Below are positions 51,635-64,000 of a DNA stretch of 64,000 nucleotides, piece after piece. The notes under the pieces are model-generated. The model was given only the letters and a program-made list of their open reading frames with translations, did no database searches and was not told the DNA's origin. The stretch's first letter is position 1, and the number at the start of each line of letters is the position of its first letter. The position numbers and the translations under genes were made by a program. The stretch comes from Sacculina carcini (lineage: Eukaryota > Arthropoda > Thecostraca > Sacculinidae): NCBI GenBank assembly GCA_916048095.2, contig OU696593.1:2848001-2912000 (forward strand), written 5' to 3'.

Positions 51635-54600
51635 TAGCATTAAAACCCGCCAGTTGTGCGGAGCAATTCATAACATGAAATTCATATTCAATTCATAAAA
51701 AATATGGAAAAATAAAAATGAAATAGGGTACACTCATAAAAATATTAATCAATTGAAAATTATAAGTTTAATTATTTTTATTTCGACACAATATTTCCCC
51801 TCAGTCCGCCTGAGTCATTTTTAAACCCGCCCGTCGTGCTGAATAATTCAGAACTCGAACACGATCCGTTCTGCATCTTGAAGTCAAATCCATTGGTTTT
51901 GTGTATGGATTAATTCTACAGGGTAAATTGAACGTTCTATTGTCTATAGTTGCTGCCCGCGGAACATTTTTATTTAAAAAAAAAACCTTTTTTTAAATGA
52001 ACCATTTGAAAAAATGATCTAAAAACACTTTTTTAAACCCACCCGTCGTGCGGAACAATTCATACAATAAAATTCATATCAAATCCATAAAATATAATGA
52101 ATACAAATTGAAAAGCAAAAAATGTAACCTATAAATATCTTAACCAATAGAAAAGTCTAAATGTGAATATTTTTGTTCTTATTTTGACAAATATTATCCC
52201 TCAACCCGCCTGATATAAAAATGTACCCGTCGTGTGGTATAATTCAGAACACAAACACGAAACAAACAATGAAAGATGATGAAATCTTTTCATCAGACTG
52301 TTTCCAAACTATATTTATTACTTAACATCATTCCCCAATATCATTTGCTTAAGTACTATTTCACTTTTACCGCTATAATATTTATTGTTAAAATTTATAT
52401 ATTTTCCGCTATCATTAAAACCCAATATAACCTGAGTCAAACCTACCCAACCCAACCCAACCATTCAATCTTGACCGCTCTCAGCCTAGTCTGAGGTGAT
52501 TTAACTTATTAGTTTGTGATCACAAAATATACTGATGCGATCATAATTTGTAATCAGAAGACTGAGATTATTTACCCCAGGGGTCCCAAACACGCGGCCC
52601 ACCAATACTTTTCTCTCAACCCGCCAATATAGTATCGGTACCAAACTGTAAGGTAGCTAAATTCACATTTGTTGCATAATGCGATATAATTTTACACCAT
52701 TATCATATTATCTCATAATTCCCGGTTAATGCTTCCACTAATGCATCATATTCATACAGTTGTTATTTTTTGGATTACATCGATAATGCAGCCCTTGATA
52801 TTACAGCCGATATTATATTATGCAATCTATATTCTGCTACGTATTATTCCTAATACATATATCATCAGATCGCAAAATATATTTAAAGGTTCACATCATT
52901 CTCCAAAATCATTTGCTTAAGAGCTATTCTACTTTTATCGCTAGAATATTTACGGCTAGCAAAATATCATATACCTCGCTATCATTTAAACCCACTCTTT
53001 ATAGATACATTTAATTCGCCCGTCGTGCGGAACAGTTCATAAAATATAATTAATATTCAATTCATAAAAAAATTAGTGCAAATTGAAAAAGAAAAACAAA
53101 CCCACAGGAAAGTTATAGCTAATCTAAAAGTCTAAATGTGAAATTTATGTTTCAATTTAGAAAACATGTTTTTCCACAACACTATCAAAACAATGCAACC
53201 TTCTGTCATCTCTATAATTCCAGGTTAATGCTTCCGCTAAAACAGCATAAGTTGGCATTACATGATATTGCAACCCATATCCTTATGCAACTTATGCTTA
53301 TGCAACTTGAAATTAAACCAATTAAATTACACAGTTAAATTCAGTAGTTTACTTTGTTCCCAATAGCATTTTACCCGCCCGTCGTGCGGAACGTTATTGA
53401 GGAAAATAAAGCCTTTATATTCAGTAGAGTGTAGCATTAATTAAACTGTACGCAATAAAACCACACCATCCATGCTTGGAGATAATATGATGCATTCTTA
53501 ATTGTGATTGGGCTTCAGTGAAATTTAATCGGTGTATATTCCTGTGCAATCGCAAGTGCGCATAATAGCTGTCAAATTGGCAATATGTCCTTTTGACTTT
53601 ACACCGCCGTAACTTCCTTCAGATACCCTTTGGAAAATTACAAATTATACCGTATTGTAGAAGAAAAGATTTCTAGAACGATGGTATGATTTATTTTTAT
53701 GTGTAACAAATAGTTACTGAGAAATAGTAGAAAAATGAATTAATTTTAGTCGCCCGGTGTTCAAGTGTAATTTTGGATGTATTTGATAATTTTGCCAATT
53801 TTACACGTTTTTTGTATCATTTGTGGGTATAAATTATAGCTTATCTTGTAGAACACAAAATTCTCTACACAGTAGTATATTCCTGTGTAATCGCAAGTGC
53901 GTAAATTGTGATTGGACTTCAGTGAAATTTAATCAGTGTATATTCATGTCTAATCGCAAGTACGCATAATAGCTGTCAAATTGACAATATGTCGTTTTGA
54001 CTTTACACCGGCGTAACTTCCTTCAGATACACTTTGGAAAATTAATAATTATACCGTACTGTAGGAAACAAAATTTCTAGCACGATGGTATAATTAATTT
54101 TAATGTATGACAAATAGTTCCTGAGAAATGGGTATAAAAATGAATAAATTGTAGTCACCCGGTGTTCAAGTGTAATTTTGGATTTATTTGAGAATTTTGC
54201 TAATTTTACACGTTTTTTGTATCATTTGTGGGTATAAATTACACCTTTTCTTGTAGAACACAAAATTCTCTACACAGTAGTATATTCCTGTGTAATCGCA
54301 AGTGCGCATAATAGCTGTCAAATTGGCAATATGTCCTTTTGACTTTACACCGCCGTCACTTCCTTCAGATACACTTTGGAAAATTAAGAATTATACCGCA
54401 TTTAAAAAAATACAATTTCCAGCACGATGATATAATTTATTTTAATGTGTGACAAATAGTTCCTGAGAAATAGGTAGAAAAATGAATTAATTTAGGCGCC
54501 CGGTGATCAAGTGTAATTTTGGATGTATTTGAAAATTTTGCCAATTTTACACATTTTTTGTATCATTTGTGGGTATAAATTATAACTTTTCTTGTAGAAC

Positions 54601-55317
54601 ACAAAATTATCTACACAATAGTATAATTTTTATAGCTGTACCATTGCTGGTTTATGAGGAATAGATAGGGGAATATTTACCAAAACATTCACGGTTTCCA
54701 GTGCTAATTTTGCATTTTTGACTTTGTCATTTTGACTTCACACCGCCGTAACTTTTTTTTAATACACTTTGGAAAATTAAAAATTATACCGTGTTGTAGC
54801 AAACAAAATTCCCAGCATGATGGTATTGTTTATTTAGTTGTGTGATAATTAGTTTTTGATACATAGAGAAAAAAGTATAGAAAATCGGACGCGTGGAGTA
54901 TAAATATAATTTTGAATATAGATTGAAATTTTGTCATGTTTACATCTTTTATGTTCTATTTTTGGATATGAATTATAACCTATCTTGTAGAACAGAAAAT
55001 TCTCTACACAGTGGTATAATCTGTTTGGCTGTACCATTTCTGGTTTATGAGGAGTAGATGGCAGAGCATTGACCACAATTTTCGCATTTTTCAGGGTTCA
55101 TTTTGTCTTTTCACCGCTATAACTTTTTTTGATTTCATTTTTGAAATTTAAAATTTAATCTAAAGTGTAGACAAGTAAATTTCCAACGTGATGGTATAAA
55201 TTGTTAGCGGGTAGGCTGAGTGGTGGCCGAATAATAGCTGATAGAAAATGGACCAAGGAGGGTCGAACAGACACACAGACAGACACACACACAGAGGATC
55301 TCTTTTATATATATAGA
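51635..55317 (-). mobile_element. Long Helitron-like unit, array block 1
   Basis: 3.68 kb. The minus-strand 5' end TCTATATATATAAAAGAG at 55317 is followed by TGTGTGTCTG, diverged 340-bp modules (53490-55200) and the repeated GC-rich motif region (51640-53400). It also holds a CAGGGGTCCCAAAC segment at 52578 that resembles the start of a hAT element. No long coding frame. Confidence 0.6.
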
Positions 55318-56215
55318 CTAGCAATAAAACCCGCCCGTTGTGCGGAACAATTCATAAAAATATTGCAAATTAAAAATAAATAAGGCAAACTCATGAAAAC
55401 CTTAATCAATTAAAAAGTATAAATTTCATTATTTTTAATTTTATTTTGACAAAATATTTTCACTCAGCCCGCCTCATATTCAAACCCGCCCGACGTGAGG
55501 AATAATTCAGAACTCGAACACCATCCGTTCTGGTTCTTGAAGTCAAATCCATTAGTTTTGTATATGAATTCATTCTACACGGTGAAATTGAACGTTTTAT
55601 TGCTACCCGCGGGACATTTTTATTTCATAAAAATGAGCCATCGCTTCGTTTGCGTTTCAAGCCCCTAATCTTTGAACCAGCGAACCATGAACCAGCGCAA
55701 TTATGTCACCTCATATTCAAGCATACATACACAGACAGACAGATAATTTCTTCTTTATGTATATACTAGCAATAAAACCCGCCCGTTGTGCGGAACAATT
55801 CATAAAAATATTGCAAATTAAAAATAAATAAGGCAAACTCATGAAAACCTTAATCAATTAAAAAGTATAAATTTCATTATTTTTAATTTTATTTTGACAA
55901 AATATTTTCACTCAGCCCGCCTCATATTTAAACCCGCCCGACGTGAGGAATAATTCAGAACTCGAACACCATCCGTTCTGGTTCTTGAAGTCAAATCCAT
56001 TAGTTTTGTATATGAATTCATTCTACACGGTGAAATTGAACGTTTTATTGCTACCCGCGGGACATTTTTATTTCATAAAAATGAGCCATCGCTTCGTTTG
56101 CGTTTCAAGCCCCTAATCTTTGAACCAGCGAACCATGAACCAGCGCAATTATGTCACCTCATATTCAAGCATACATACACAGACAGACAGATAATTTCTT
56201 CTTTATGTATATATA
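55318..56215 (-). mobile_element. Two short Helitron-like units, tandem
   Basis: Units 55318-55765 and 55766-56215, almost identical to each other and to 60314-61209. The CTAG of the first unit (55318-55321 in plus orientation) is joined directly to the TC start of the long unit ending at 55317. Confidence 0.65.
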
Positions 56216-59200
56216 TAGCATTAAAAACCGTTTTGCGGAGCAATTCATAACATGAAATTCATATTCAATTCATAAAAAAATATGGAAAAATAAAAATGAA
56301 ATAGGGTACACTCATAAAAATATTAATCAATTGAAAATTATAAGTTTAATTATTTTTATTTCGACAAAATATTTCCCCTCAGTGCGCCTGAGTCATTTTT
56401 AAGCCCGCCCGTCGTGCTGAATAATTCAGAACTCGAACACGATCCGTTCTGCATCTTGAAGTCAAATCCATTGGTTTTGTGCATGGATTAATTCTACAGG
56501 GTAAATTTAACGTTCTATGGTCTATAGTTGCTGACCGCGGAGCATTTTTATTAAAAAAAAAACTTTTTTTAAATGAACCATTTGAAAAAATGAACTAAAA
56601 AATGGAAACACTTTTTTTAAACCCGCCCGTCGTGCGGAACAATTCATACAATACAATTCATATTTGAAGTCAAATCCATTGGTTTTGTGTATGGATTAAT
56701 TCTACAGGGGAAATTGAACGTTCTATTGTCTATAGTTGCTGCCCGCGGAACATTTTTATTTGTAAAAAAAAACCTTTTTTTAAATGAACCATTTGAAAAA
56801 ATGATCTAAAACACTTTTTTAAACCCACCCGTCGTGCGGAACAATTCATACAATAAAATTCATATCAAATCCATAAAATATAATTAATACAAATTGAAAA
56901 CCAAAAAATGTAACGTATAAATATCTTAACCAATAGAAAAGTCTGAATGTGAATATTTTTGTTCTTATTTTGACAAATATTATCCCTCAACCCGCCTGAT
57001 ATATAAATCTGCCCGTCGTGTGGTATAATTCAGAACACAAACACGAAACAAACAATGAAAGATGATGAAATCTTTTCATCAGAATGTTTCCAAACTATAT
57101 TTATTACTTATCATCATTCCCCAATATCATTTGCTGAAGTACTATTTCACTTTTACCGCTATAATATTTATTGTTAAAATATATATATTTTCCGCTATTA
57201 TCAAAACCCAATATAACCTGAGTCAAACCTACCCAACCCAACCCAACCATTCAATCTTGACCGCTCTCAGCCTAGTCTGAGGTGATTTAACTTATTAGTT
57301 TGTGATCACAAAATATACTGATGCGATCATAATTTGTAATCAGAAGACTGAGATTATCTACCCCAGGGGTCCCAAACACGCGGCCCACCAATACTTTTCT
57401 CTCAACCCGCCAATATAGTATCGGGACCAAACTGTAATGCAGCTAAATTCACATTTGTTGCATAATGCGATATAATGATACACCATTATCATATTATCTC
57501 ATAATTCCCGGTTAATGCTTCCACTAATACATAATATTCATACAGTTGTTATTTTTTGGATTACACCGATATTAAAGCCCTTGATATTACAGCCGATATT
57601 ATATTATGCAATCTATATTCTGCTACGTATTATTCCTAATACATATATCATCAGATCGCAAAATATATTTAAAGGTTCACATCATTCTCCAAAATCATTT
57701 GCTTAAGAGCTATCCTACTTTTATCGCTAGAATATTTACTGCTAGCAAAATATCATATACCTCGCTATCATTTAAACCCACTCTTTATAGATACATTTAA
57801 TTCGCCCGTCGTGCGGAACAGTTTATAAAATATAATTAATATTCAATTCATAAAAAATTAGTGCAAATTGAAAAAGAAAAACAAACCCACAGGAAAGTTT
57901 TAGCTAATATAAAAGTCTAAATGTGAAATTTATGTTTCAATTTAGAAAACATGTTTTTCCACAACCCGCCTCATATTTAAAGCTGCCCGTCGTGCGGAAT
58001 AATTCAGAACTCAAACACGAAACAAACACAAAGAAAATTGATGAAAAACGACCAATAGAAAAGTCAAATTTGTAAATTCTTGTTTTAATTATTGACGATG
58101 TTTTTCCCTCAACACTACTCAAATTCACACCCGTCCTTCGTGTGTAGTAATTCAGAGGTGTAACACTATCAAAACAATGAAACATCTCTATAATTCCAGA
58201 TTAATGCTTCCTCTAAAACAGCATATGCATATACTTGGCATTGCATGATATTACAACCCGTATCCTTATGCAACTTAAGCGTATGCAACTTGAAATTAAA
58301 CCAATTAAATTACACAGTAAAATTCAGTAGCTTACTATGTTCCAAGTAGCATTTTACCCGCCCGTCGTGCGGAACATTTGATGTGTAAATATTGAGGACA
58401 ATAAAGACTTTCTATTCAGTATAGTGTAGCATTAATTAAACTGTACGCAAAAACACCACACCATCCATGCTTGGAGATAATATGATGCATTCTTAATTGT
58501 GATTGGGCTTCAGTGAAATTTAATCGGTGTATATTCCTGTGTAATCGCAAGTGCGCATAATAGCTGTCAAATTGGCAATATGTCCTTTTGACTTTACACC
58601 GCCGTAACTTCCTTCAGATACCCTTTGGAAAATTACAAATTATACCGTATTGTAGAAAACAAGATTTCTAGCACGATGGTATAATATATTTTTATGTATA
58701 ACAAATAGTTACTATGAAATGGTAGAAAAATAAATTCATTTTAGTCGCCCGGTGTTCAAGTGTAATTTTGGATGTATTTGAGAATTTTGCCAATTTTACA
58801 CGTTTTTTGTACCATTTGTGGGTATAAATTATAGCTAATATTGTAGAACACAAAATTCTCTACACAGTAGTATATTCCTGTGTAATCGCAAGTGCGTAAA
58901 TTGTGATTGGACTTCAGTGAAATTAAATCAGTGTATATTCATGTGTAATCGCAAGTGCGCATAATAGCTGTCAAATTGGCAACATGACATTTTGACTTTA
59001 CATCGCCCTAACTTCCTTTAGATACACATTGGAAAATTAAAAATTATACCGTATTGTAGAAAACAAAATTTCTAGCACGATGGTATAATCTATTTTCATG
59101 TATAACAAATAGTTACTGATAAATAGTAGAAAAATGAATTAATTTTAGTCGCCCGTTGTTCAAGTGTAATTTTGGATGTATTTGCGAATTTTGCCAATTT

Positions 59201-60313
59201 TACACGTTTTTTGTATCATTTGTGGGTATAAATTATAACTTATCTTGTCGAACACAAAATTATCTACACAGTAGTATATTCCTGTGTAATCGCAAGTGCG
59301 CATAATAGCTGTCAAATTGGCAATATGTCCGTTTGATTTTACACCCCCGTAACGTCCTTCAGATACACTTTGGAAATAATACAAATTATACCGTATTGTA
59401 GAAAACAAAATTTCTAGCACGATGGTATAATTTATTGTAATGTGTGACAAATAGTTCCAGAGAAATGGGTAGAAAAATGAATTAATTTTAATCACCCGGT
59501 GTTCAAGTGTAATTTTGGATGTATTTGAGAATTTTGCCAATTGTACACGTTTTTTGTATCATTTGTGGGTATAAATTATAACTTTTCTTGTAGAACACAA
59601 AATTATCTACACAATAGTATAATTTTTATAGCTGTACCATTGCTGGTTTATGAGGAATAGATAGCGGAATATTGACCAAAATATTCACGTTTTTTGTGCT
59701 AATTTTGCCTTTTTGCTTTTTTGTCATTTACACTTCACACCGCCGTAACTTTTGTTTAATACACTTTCGAAAATTAAAAAATATGCCGTGTTGTAGCAAA
59801 CAAAATTCCCAGCATGATGGTATTATTTATTTAGATGTGTGATTATTAGTTTTTGAGAAATAGAGAAAAAAGTATAGAAAATCGGACGCGTGGAGTTTAA
59901 ATAAAATTTTGAATGTAGATTGATTGTTTTTTATTTTACATGTTTTATATTTAATTTTTGGGTATAAATTATAATTCGTTGAGTAGAAAAGAAAATTTTC
60001 TACACAGTGGTATAATTTTTATAGTTGTACTATTGCTGGTTTAGGAGGAGTAGTCTTCAGAAAATTGACCAAAATTTTCGCATTTTTCAGGGTTCATTTT
60101 GTCTTTTCACCGCTATAACTTTTTTTGATTTCATTTTTGAAATTTAAAATTTAATCTAAAGTGTAGACAAGAAAATTTCCAACGTGATGGTATAAATTGT
60201 TAGCGGGTAGGCTGAGTGGTGGCCGAATAATAGCTGATAGAAAATGGACCAAGGAGGGTCGAACAGACACACAGACAGACACACACACAGAGGATCTCTT
60301 TTATATATATAGA
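56216..60313 (-). mobile_element. Long Helitron-like unit, array block 2
   Basis: 4.1 kb, module for module like 51635-55317 (for example CAGGGGTCCCAAAC at 57364). It differs by an extra internal 208-bp duplication (56458 and 56666 starts) and a different number of 340-bp modules. The 5' TC end at 60313 abuts CTAG at 60314. Confidence 0.6.
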
Positions 60314-63029
60314 CTAGCAATAAAACCCGCCCGTTGTGCGGAACAATTCATAAAAATATTGCAAATTAAAAATAAATAAGGCAAACTCATGAAAACCTTA
60401 ATCAATTAAAAAGTATAAATTTCATTATTTTTAATTTTATTTTGACAAAATATTTTCACTCAGCCCGCCTCATATTTAAACCCGCCCGACGTGAGGAATA
60501 ATTCAGAACTCGAACACCATCCGTTCTGGTTCTTGAAGTCAAATCCATTAGTTTTGTATATGAATTCATTCTACACGGTGAAATTGAACGTTTTATTGCT
60601 ACCCGCGGGACATTTTTATTTCATAAAAATGAGCCATCGCTTCGTTTGCGTTTCAAGCCCCTAATCTTTGAACCAGCGAACCATGAACCAGCGCAATTAT
60701 GTCACCTCATATTCAAGCATACATACACAGACAGACAGATAATTTCTTCTTTATGTATATACTAGCAATAAAACCCGCCCGTTGTGCGGAACAATTCATA
60801 AAAATATTGCAAATTAAAAATAAATAAGGCAAACTCATGAAAACCTTAATCAATTAAAAAGTATAAATTTCATTATTTTTAATTTTATTTTGACAAAATA
60901 TTTTCACTCAGCCCGCCTCATATTTAAACCCGCCCGACGTGAGGAATAATTCAGAACTCGAACACCATCCGTTCTGGTTCTTGAAGTCAAATCCATTAGT
61001 TTTGTATATGAATTCATTCTACACGGTGAAATTGAACGTTTTATTGCTACCCGCGGGACATTTTTATTTCATAAAAATGAGCCATCGCTTCGTTTGCGTT
61101 TCAAGCCCCTAATCTTTGAACCAGCGAACCATGAACCAGCGCAATTATGTCACCTCATATTCAAGCATACATACACAGACAGACAGATAATTTCTTCTTT
61201 ATGTATATACTAGCATTAAAACCCGCCCGTTGTGCGGAACAATTCATAAAAATATTGCAAATTAAAAATAAATAAGGCAAACTCATAAAAACCTGAATCA
61301 ATTAAAACGTCTAAATTTCATTATTTTAATATTATTTTGACAAAATATTTTCACTCAGCCCGCCTCATATTTAAACCCGGCCGACGTGCGGAATAATTCA
61401 GAACTCGAACACCATCCGTTCTGGTTCTTGAAGTCAAATCCATTAGTTTTGTATATGAATTCATTCTACACGGTGAAATTGAACGTTTTATTGCTGCCCG
61501 CGGGACATTTTTATTTCATAAAAATGAGCCATCGCTTCGTTTGCGTTTGAAGCCCCTGATCATTGAACCAGCGAACCATGAACCAGCGCAATTATGTCAC
61601 CTCATATTCAAGCATACATACACAGACAGACAGATAATTTCTTCTTTATGTATATATATATAGCATTAAAACCGCATTAAAACCCGCCCGTTGTGCGGAA
61701 CAATTCATAAAAATATTGCAAATTAAAAATAAATAAGGCAAACTCATGAAGACCTTAATCAATTAAAAAGTCTAAATTTCATTATTTTTAATTTTATTTT
61801 GACAAAATATTTTCACTCAACCCGCCTCATATTTAAACCCGCCCGACGTGAGGAAAAATTCAGAACTCGAACACCATCCGTTCTGGTTCTTGAAGTCAAA
61901 TCCATTAGTTTTGTATATGAATTCATTCTATACGGTGAAATTGAACGTTTTATTGCTGCCCGCGGGACATTTTTATTTCATAAAAATGAGCCATCTCCTC
62001 GTTTGCGTTTGAAGCCCCTGATAATTGAACCAGCGAACCATGAGCCAGCGCAATTATGTCACCTCATATTCAAGCATACATACACAGACAGACAGATAAT
62101 TTCTTCTTTATGTATATACTAGCATTAAAACCCGCCCGTTGTGCGGAACAATTCATAAAAATATTGCAAATTAAAAATAAATAAGGCAAACTCATAAAAA
62201 CCTGAATCAATTAAAACGTCTAAATTTCATTATTTTAATATTATTTTGACAAAATATTTTCACTCAGCCCGCCTCATATTTAAACCCGGCCGACGTGCGG
62301 AATAATTCAGAACTCGAACACCATCCGTTCTGGTTCTTGAAGTCAAATCCATTAGTTTTGTATATGAATTCATTCTACACGGTGAAATTGAACGTTTTAT
62401 TGCTGCCCGCGGGACATTTTTATTTCATAAAAATGAGCCATCGCTTCGTTTGCGTTTGAAGCCCCTGATCATTGAACCAGCGAACCATGAACCAGCGCAA
62501 TTATGTCACCTCATATTCAAGCATACATACACAGACAGACAGATAATTTCTTCTTTATGTATATATATATAGCATTAAAACCGCATTAAAACCCGCCCGT
62601 TGTGCGGAACAATTCATAAAAATATTGCAAATTAAAAATAAATAAGGCAAACTCATGAAGACCTTAATCAATTAAAAAGTCTAAATTTCATTATTTTTAA
62701 TTTTATTTTGACAAAATATTTTCACTCAACCCGCCTCATATTTAAACCCGCCCGACGTGAGGAAAAATTCAGAACTCGAACACCATCCGTTCTGGTTCTT
62801 GAAGTCAAATCCATTAGTTTTGTATATGAATTCATTCTATACGGTGAAATTGAACGTTTTATTGCTGCCCGCGGGACATTTTTATTTCATAAAAATGAGC
62901 CATCTCCTCGTTTGCGTTTGAAGCCCCTGATAATTGAACCAGCGAACCATGAGCCAGCGCAATTATGTCACCTCATATTCAAGCATACATACACAGACAG
63001 ACAGATAATTTCTTCTTTATGTATATATA
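60314..63029 (-). mobile_element. Six short Helitron-like units with a 909-bp higher-order repeat
   Basis: Unit starts are 60314, 60762, 61210, 61660, 62119 and 62569. The first two are near-identical 448-bp copies. The next four are an exact-looking duplication of a two-unit block: 61210-62118 and 62119-63029 share even private differences such as aacctgaatcaattaaaacg. The conserved middle keeps a plus-strand open frame of about 107-121 codons (61799-62122, 62708-63073), which I treat as incidental. Confidence 0.7.
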
Positions 63030-64000
63030 TAGCATTAAAACCCGCCCGTTGTGCGGAGCAATTCATAACATGAAATTCATATTCAATTCATAAAAAATAT
63101 GGAAAAATAAAAATGAAATAGGGTACACTCATAAAAATATTAATCAATTGAAAATTATAAGTTTAATTATTTTTATTTCGACACAATATTTCCCCTCAGT
63201 CCGCCTGAGTCATTTTTAAACCCGCCCGTCGTGCTGAATAATTCAGAACTCGAACACGATCCGTTCTGCATCTTGAAGTCAAATCCATTGGTTTTGTGTA
63301 TGGATTAATTCTACAGGGTAAATTGAACGTTCTATTGTCTATAGTTGCTGCCCGCGGAACATTTTTATTTAAAAAAACACCTTTTTTTAAATGAACCATT
63401 TGAAAAAATGATCTAAAACACTTTTTTAAACCCACCCGTCGTGCGGAACAATTCATACAATAAAATTCATATCAAATCCATAAAATATAATGAATACAAA
63501 TTGAAAAGCAAAAAATGTAACCTATAAATATCTTAACCAATAGAAAAGTCTAAATGTGAATATTTTTGTTCTTATTTTGACAAATATTATCCCTCAACCC
63601 GCCTGATATATAAATCTGCCCGTCGTGTGGTATAATTCAGAACACAAACACGAAACAAACAATGAAAGATGATGAAATCTTTTCATCAGACTGTTTCCAA
63701 ACTATATTTATTACTTAACATCATTCCCCAATATCATTTGCTTAAGTACTATTTCACTTTTACCGCTATAATATTTATTGTTAAAATTTATATATTTTCC
63801 GCTATCATTAAAACCCAATATAACCTGAGTCAAACCTACCCAACCCAACCCAACCATTCAATCTTGACCGCTCTCAGCCTAGTCTGAGGTGATTTAACTT
63901 ATTAGTTTGTGATCACAAAATATACTGATGCGATCATAATTTGTAATCAGAAGACTGAGATTATCTACCCCAGGGGTCCCAAACACGCGGCCCACCAATA
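63030..64000 (-). mobile_element. Long Helitron-like unit, array block 3 (cut by window end)
   Basis: Matches 51635-52600 and 56216-57385 closely, including the CAGGGGTCCCAAAC segment at 63971. It continues beyond the window. Confidence 0.6.

Noticed and set aside
51313-51678. Recurrent plus-strand 107-121 codon frame in short Helitron-like units (also 61799 and 62708)
   Set aside because: Opposite to the element's inferred orientation, no family resemblance, and conservation is no better than in the adjoining non-coding DNA of these near-identical copies.
52440-52470. Telomere-like (CCCAA)n run
   Set aside because: Only about three units and present at the same place in each Helitron-like unit; not a telomeric array.

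Overview
This is a eukaryotic, almost certainly invertebrate metazoan, nuclear window. I see spliced coding sequence, an ATG9 homologue, long intergenic and intronic stretches, abundant (CA)n/(CAGA)n microsatellites, tRNA-derived SINEs, several clades of LINE, hAT-type MITEs and Helitron-like arrays. There is no operon structure, no Shine-Dalgarno spacing and no CRISPR. The LINE mix (Jockey-like, CR1-like, L2-like, a Crack/Daphne-like element and an R2-type restriction-like-endonuclease element) would fit a lophotrochozoan or other marine invertebrate, but I cannot name the species.

Layout. 1-6.6 kb: a broken palindrome whose arms carry a tRNA-SINE and the end of a hAT element. 6.6-9.4 kb: a Helitron piece, a third copy of the arm repeat and a hAT MITE. 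9.65-10.24 kb: a gag fossil of an LTR element. 10.25-19.5 kb: a Jockey-like LINE (minus strand) whose ORF2 is cut in frame by a 4.73-kb composite of other LINE fragments. 20.5-24.8 kb: a LINE with two intact ORFs (minus). 25.7-26.8 kb: two exons of the host autophagy gene ATG9 (plus), the only host gene I recognise. 27.1-35.8 kb: a Helitron-like element whose microsatellite tract was invaded by an R2-type LINE, itself invaded by a hAT MITE. 36.5-37.95 kb: an unrecognised acidic host-type coding exon (minus). 38.9-48.3 kb: a second Helitron-like element, invaded in the same tract by an L2-like LINE with intact ORFs. 48.3-64 kb: a head-to-tail array of long (about 3.7-4.1 kb) and short (about 450 bp) Helitron-like units with higher-order duplications.

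The most unusual item is the R2-type LINE at 30388-35757. Its open reading frame begins with a nuclear-receptor-type C4 zinc-finger pair and then a PHD finger, followed by a reverse transcriptase and a CCHC/PD-D restriction-like endonuclease. The second most unusual is the Helitron array: some junctions join a CTAG 3' end directly to the TC 5' end of the next unit with no host base between them, as expected of rolling-circle concatemers. The terminal CAGA/CA tracts of these elements have acted as landing pads for LINEs. ATG9 exon 2 ends just before this repeat-filled 37 kb and no further ATG9 exon was recognised in the window, so the elements probably lie in an ATG9 intron, unless the gene is broken.
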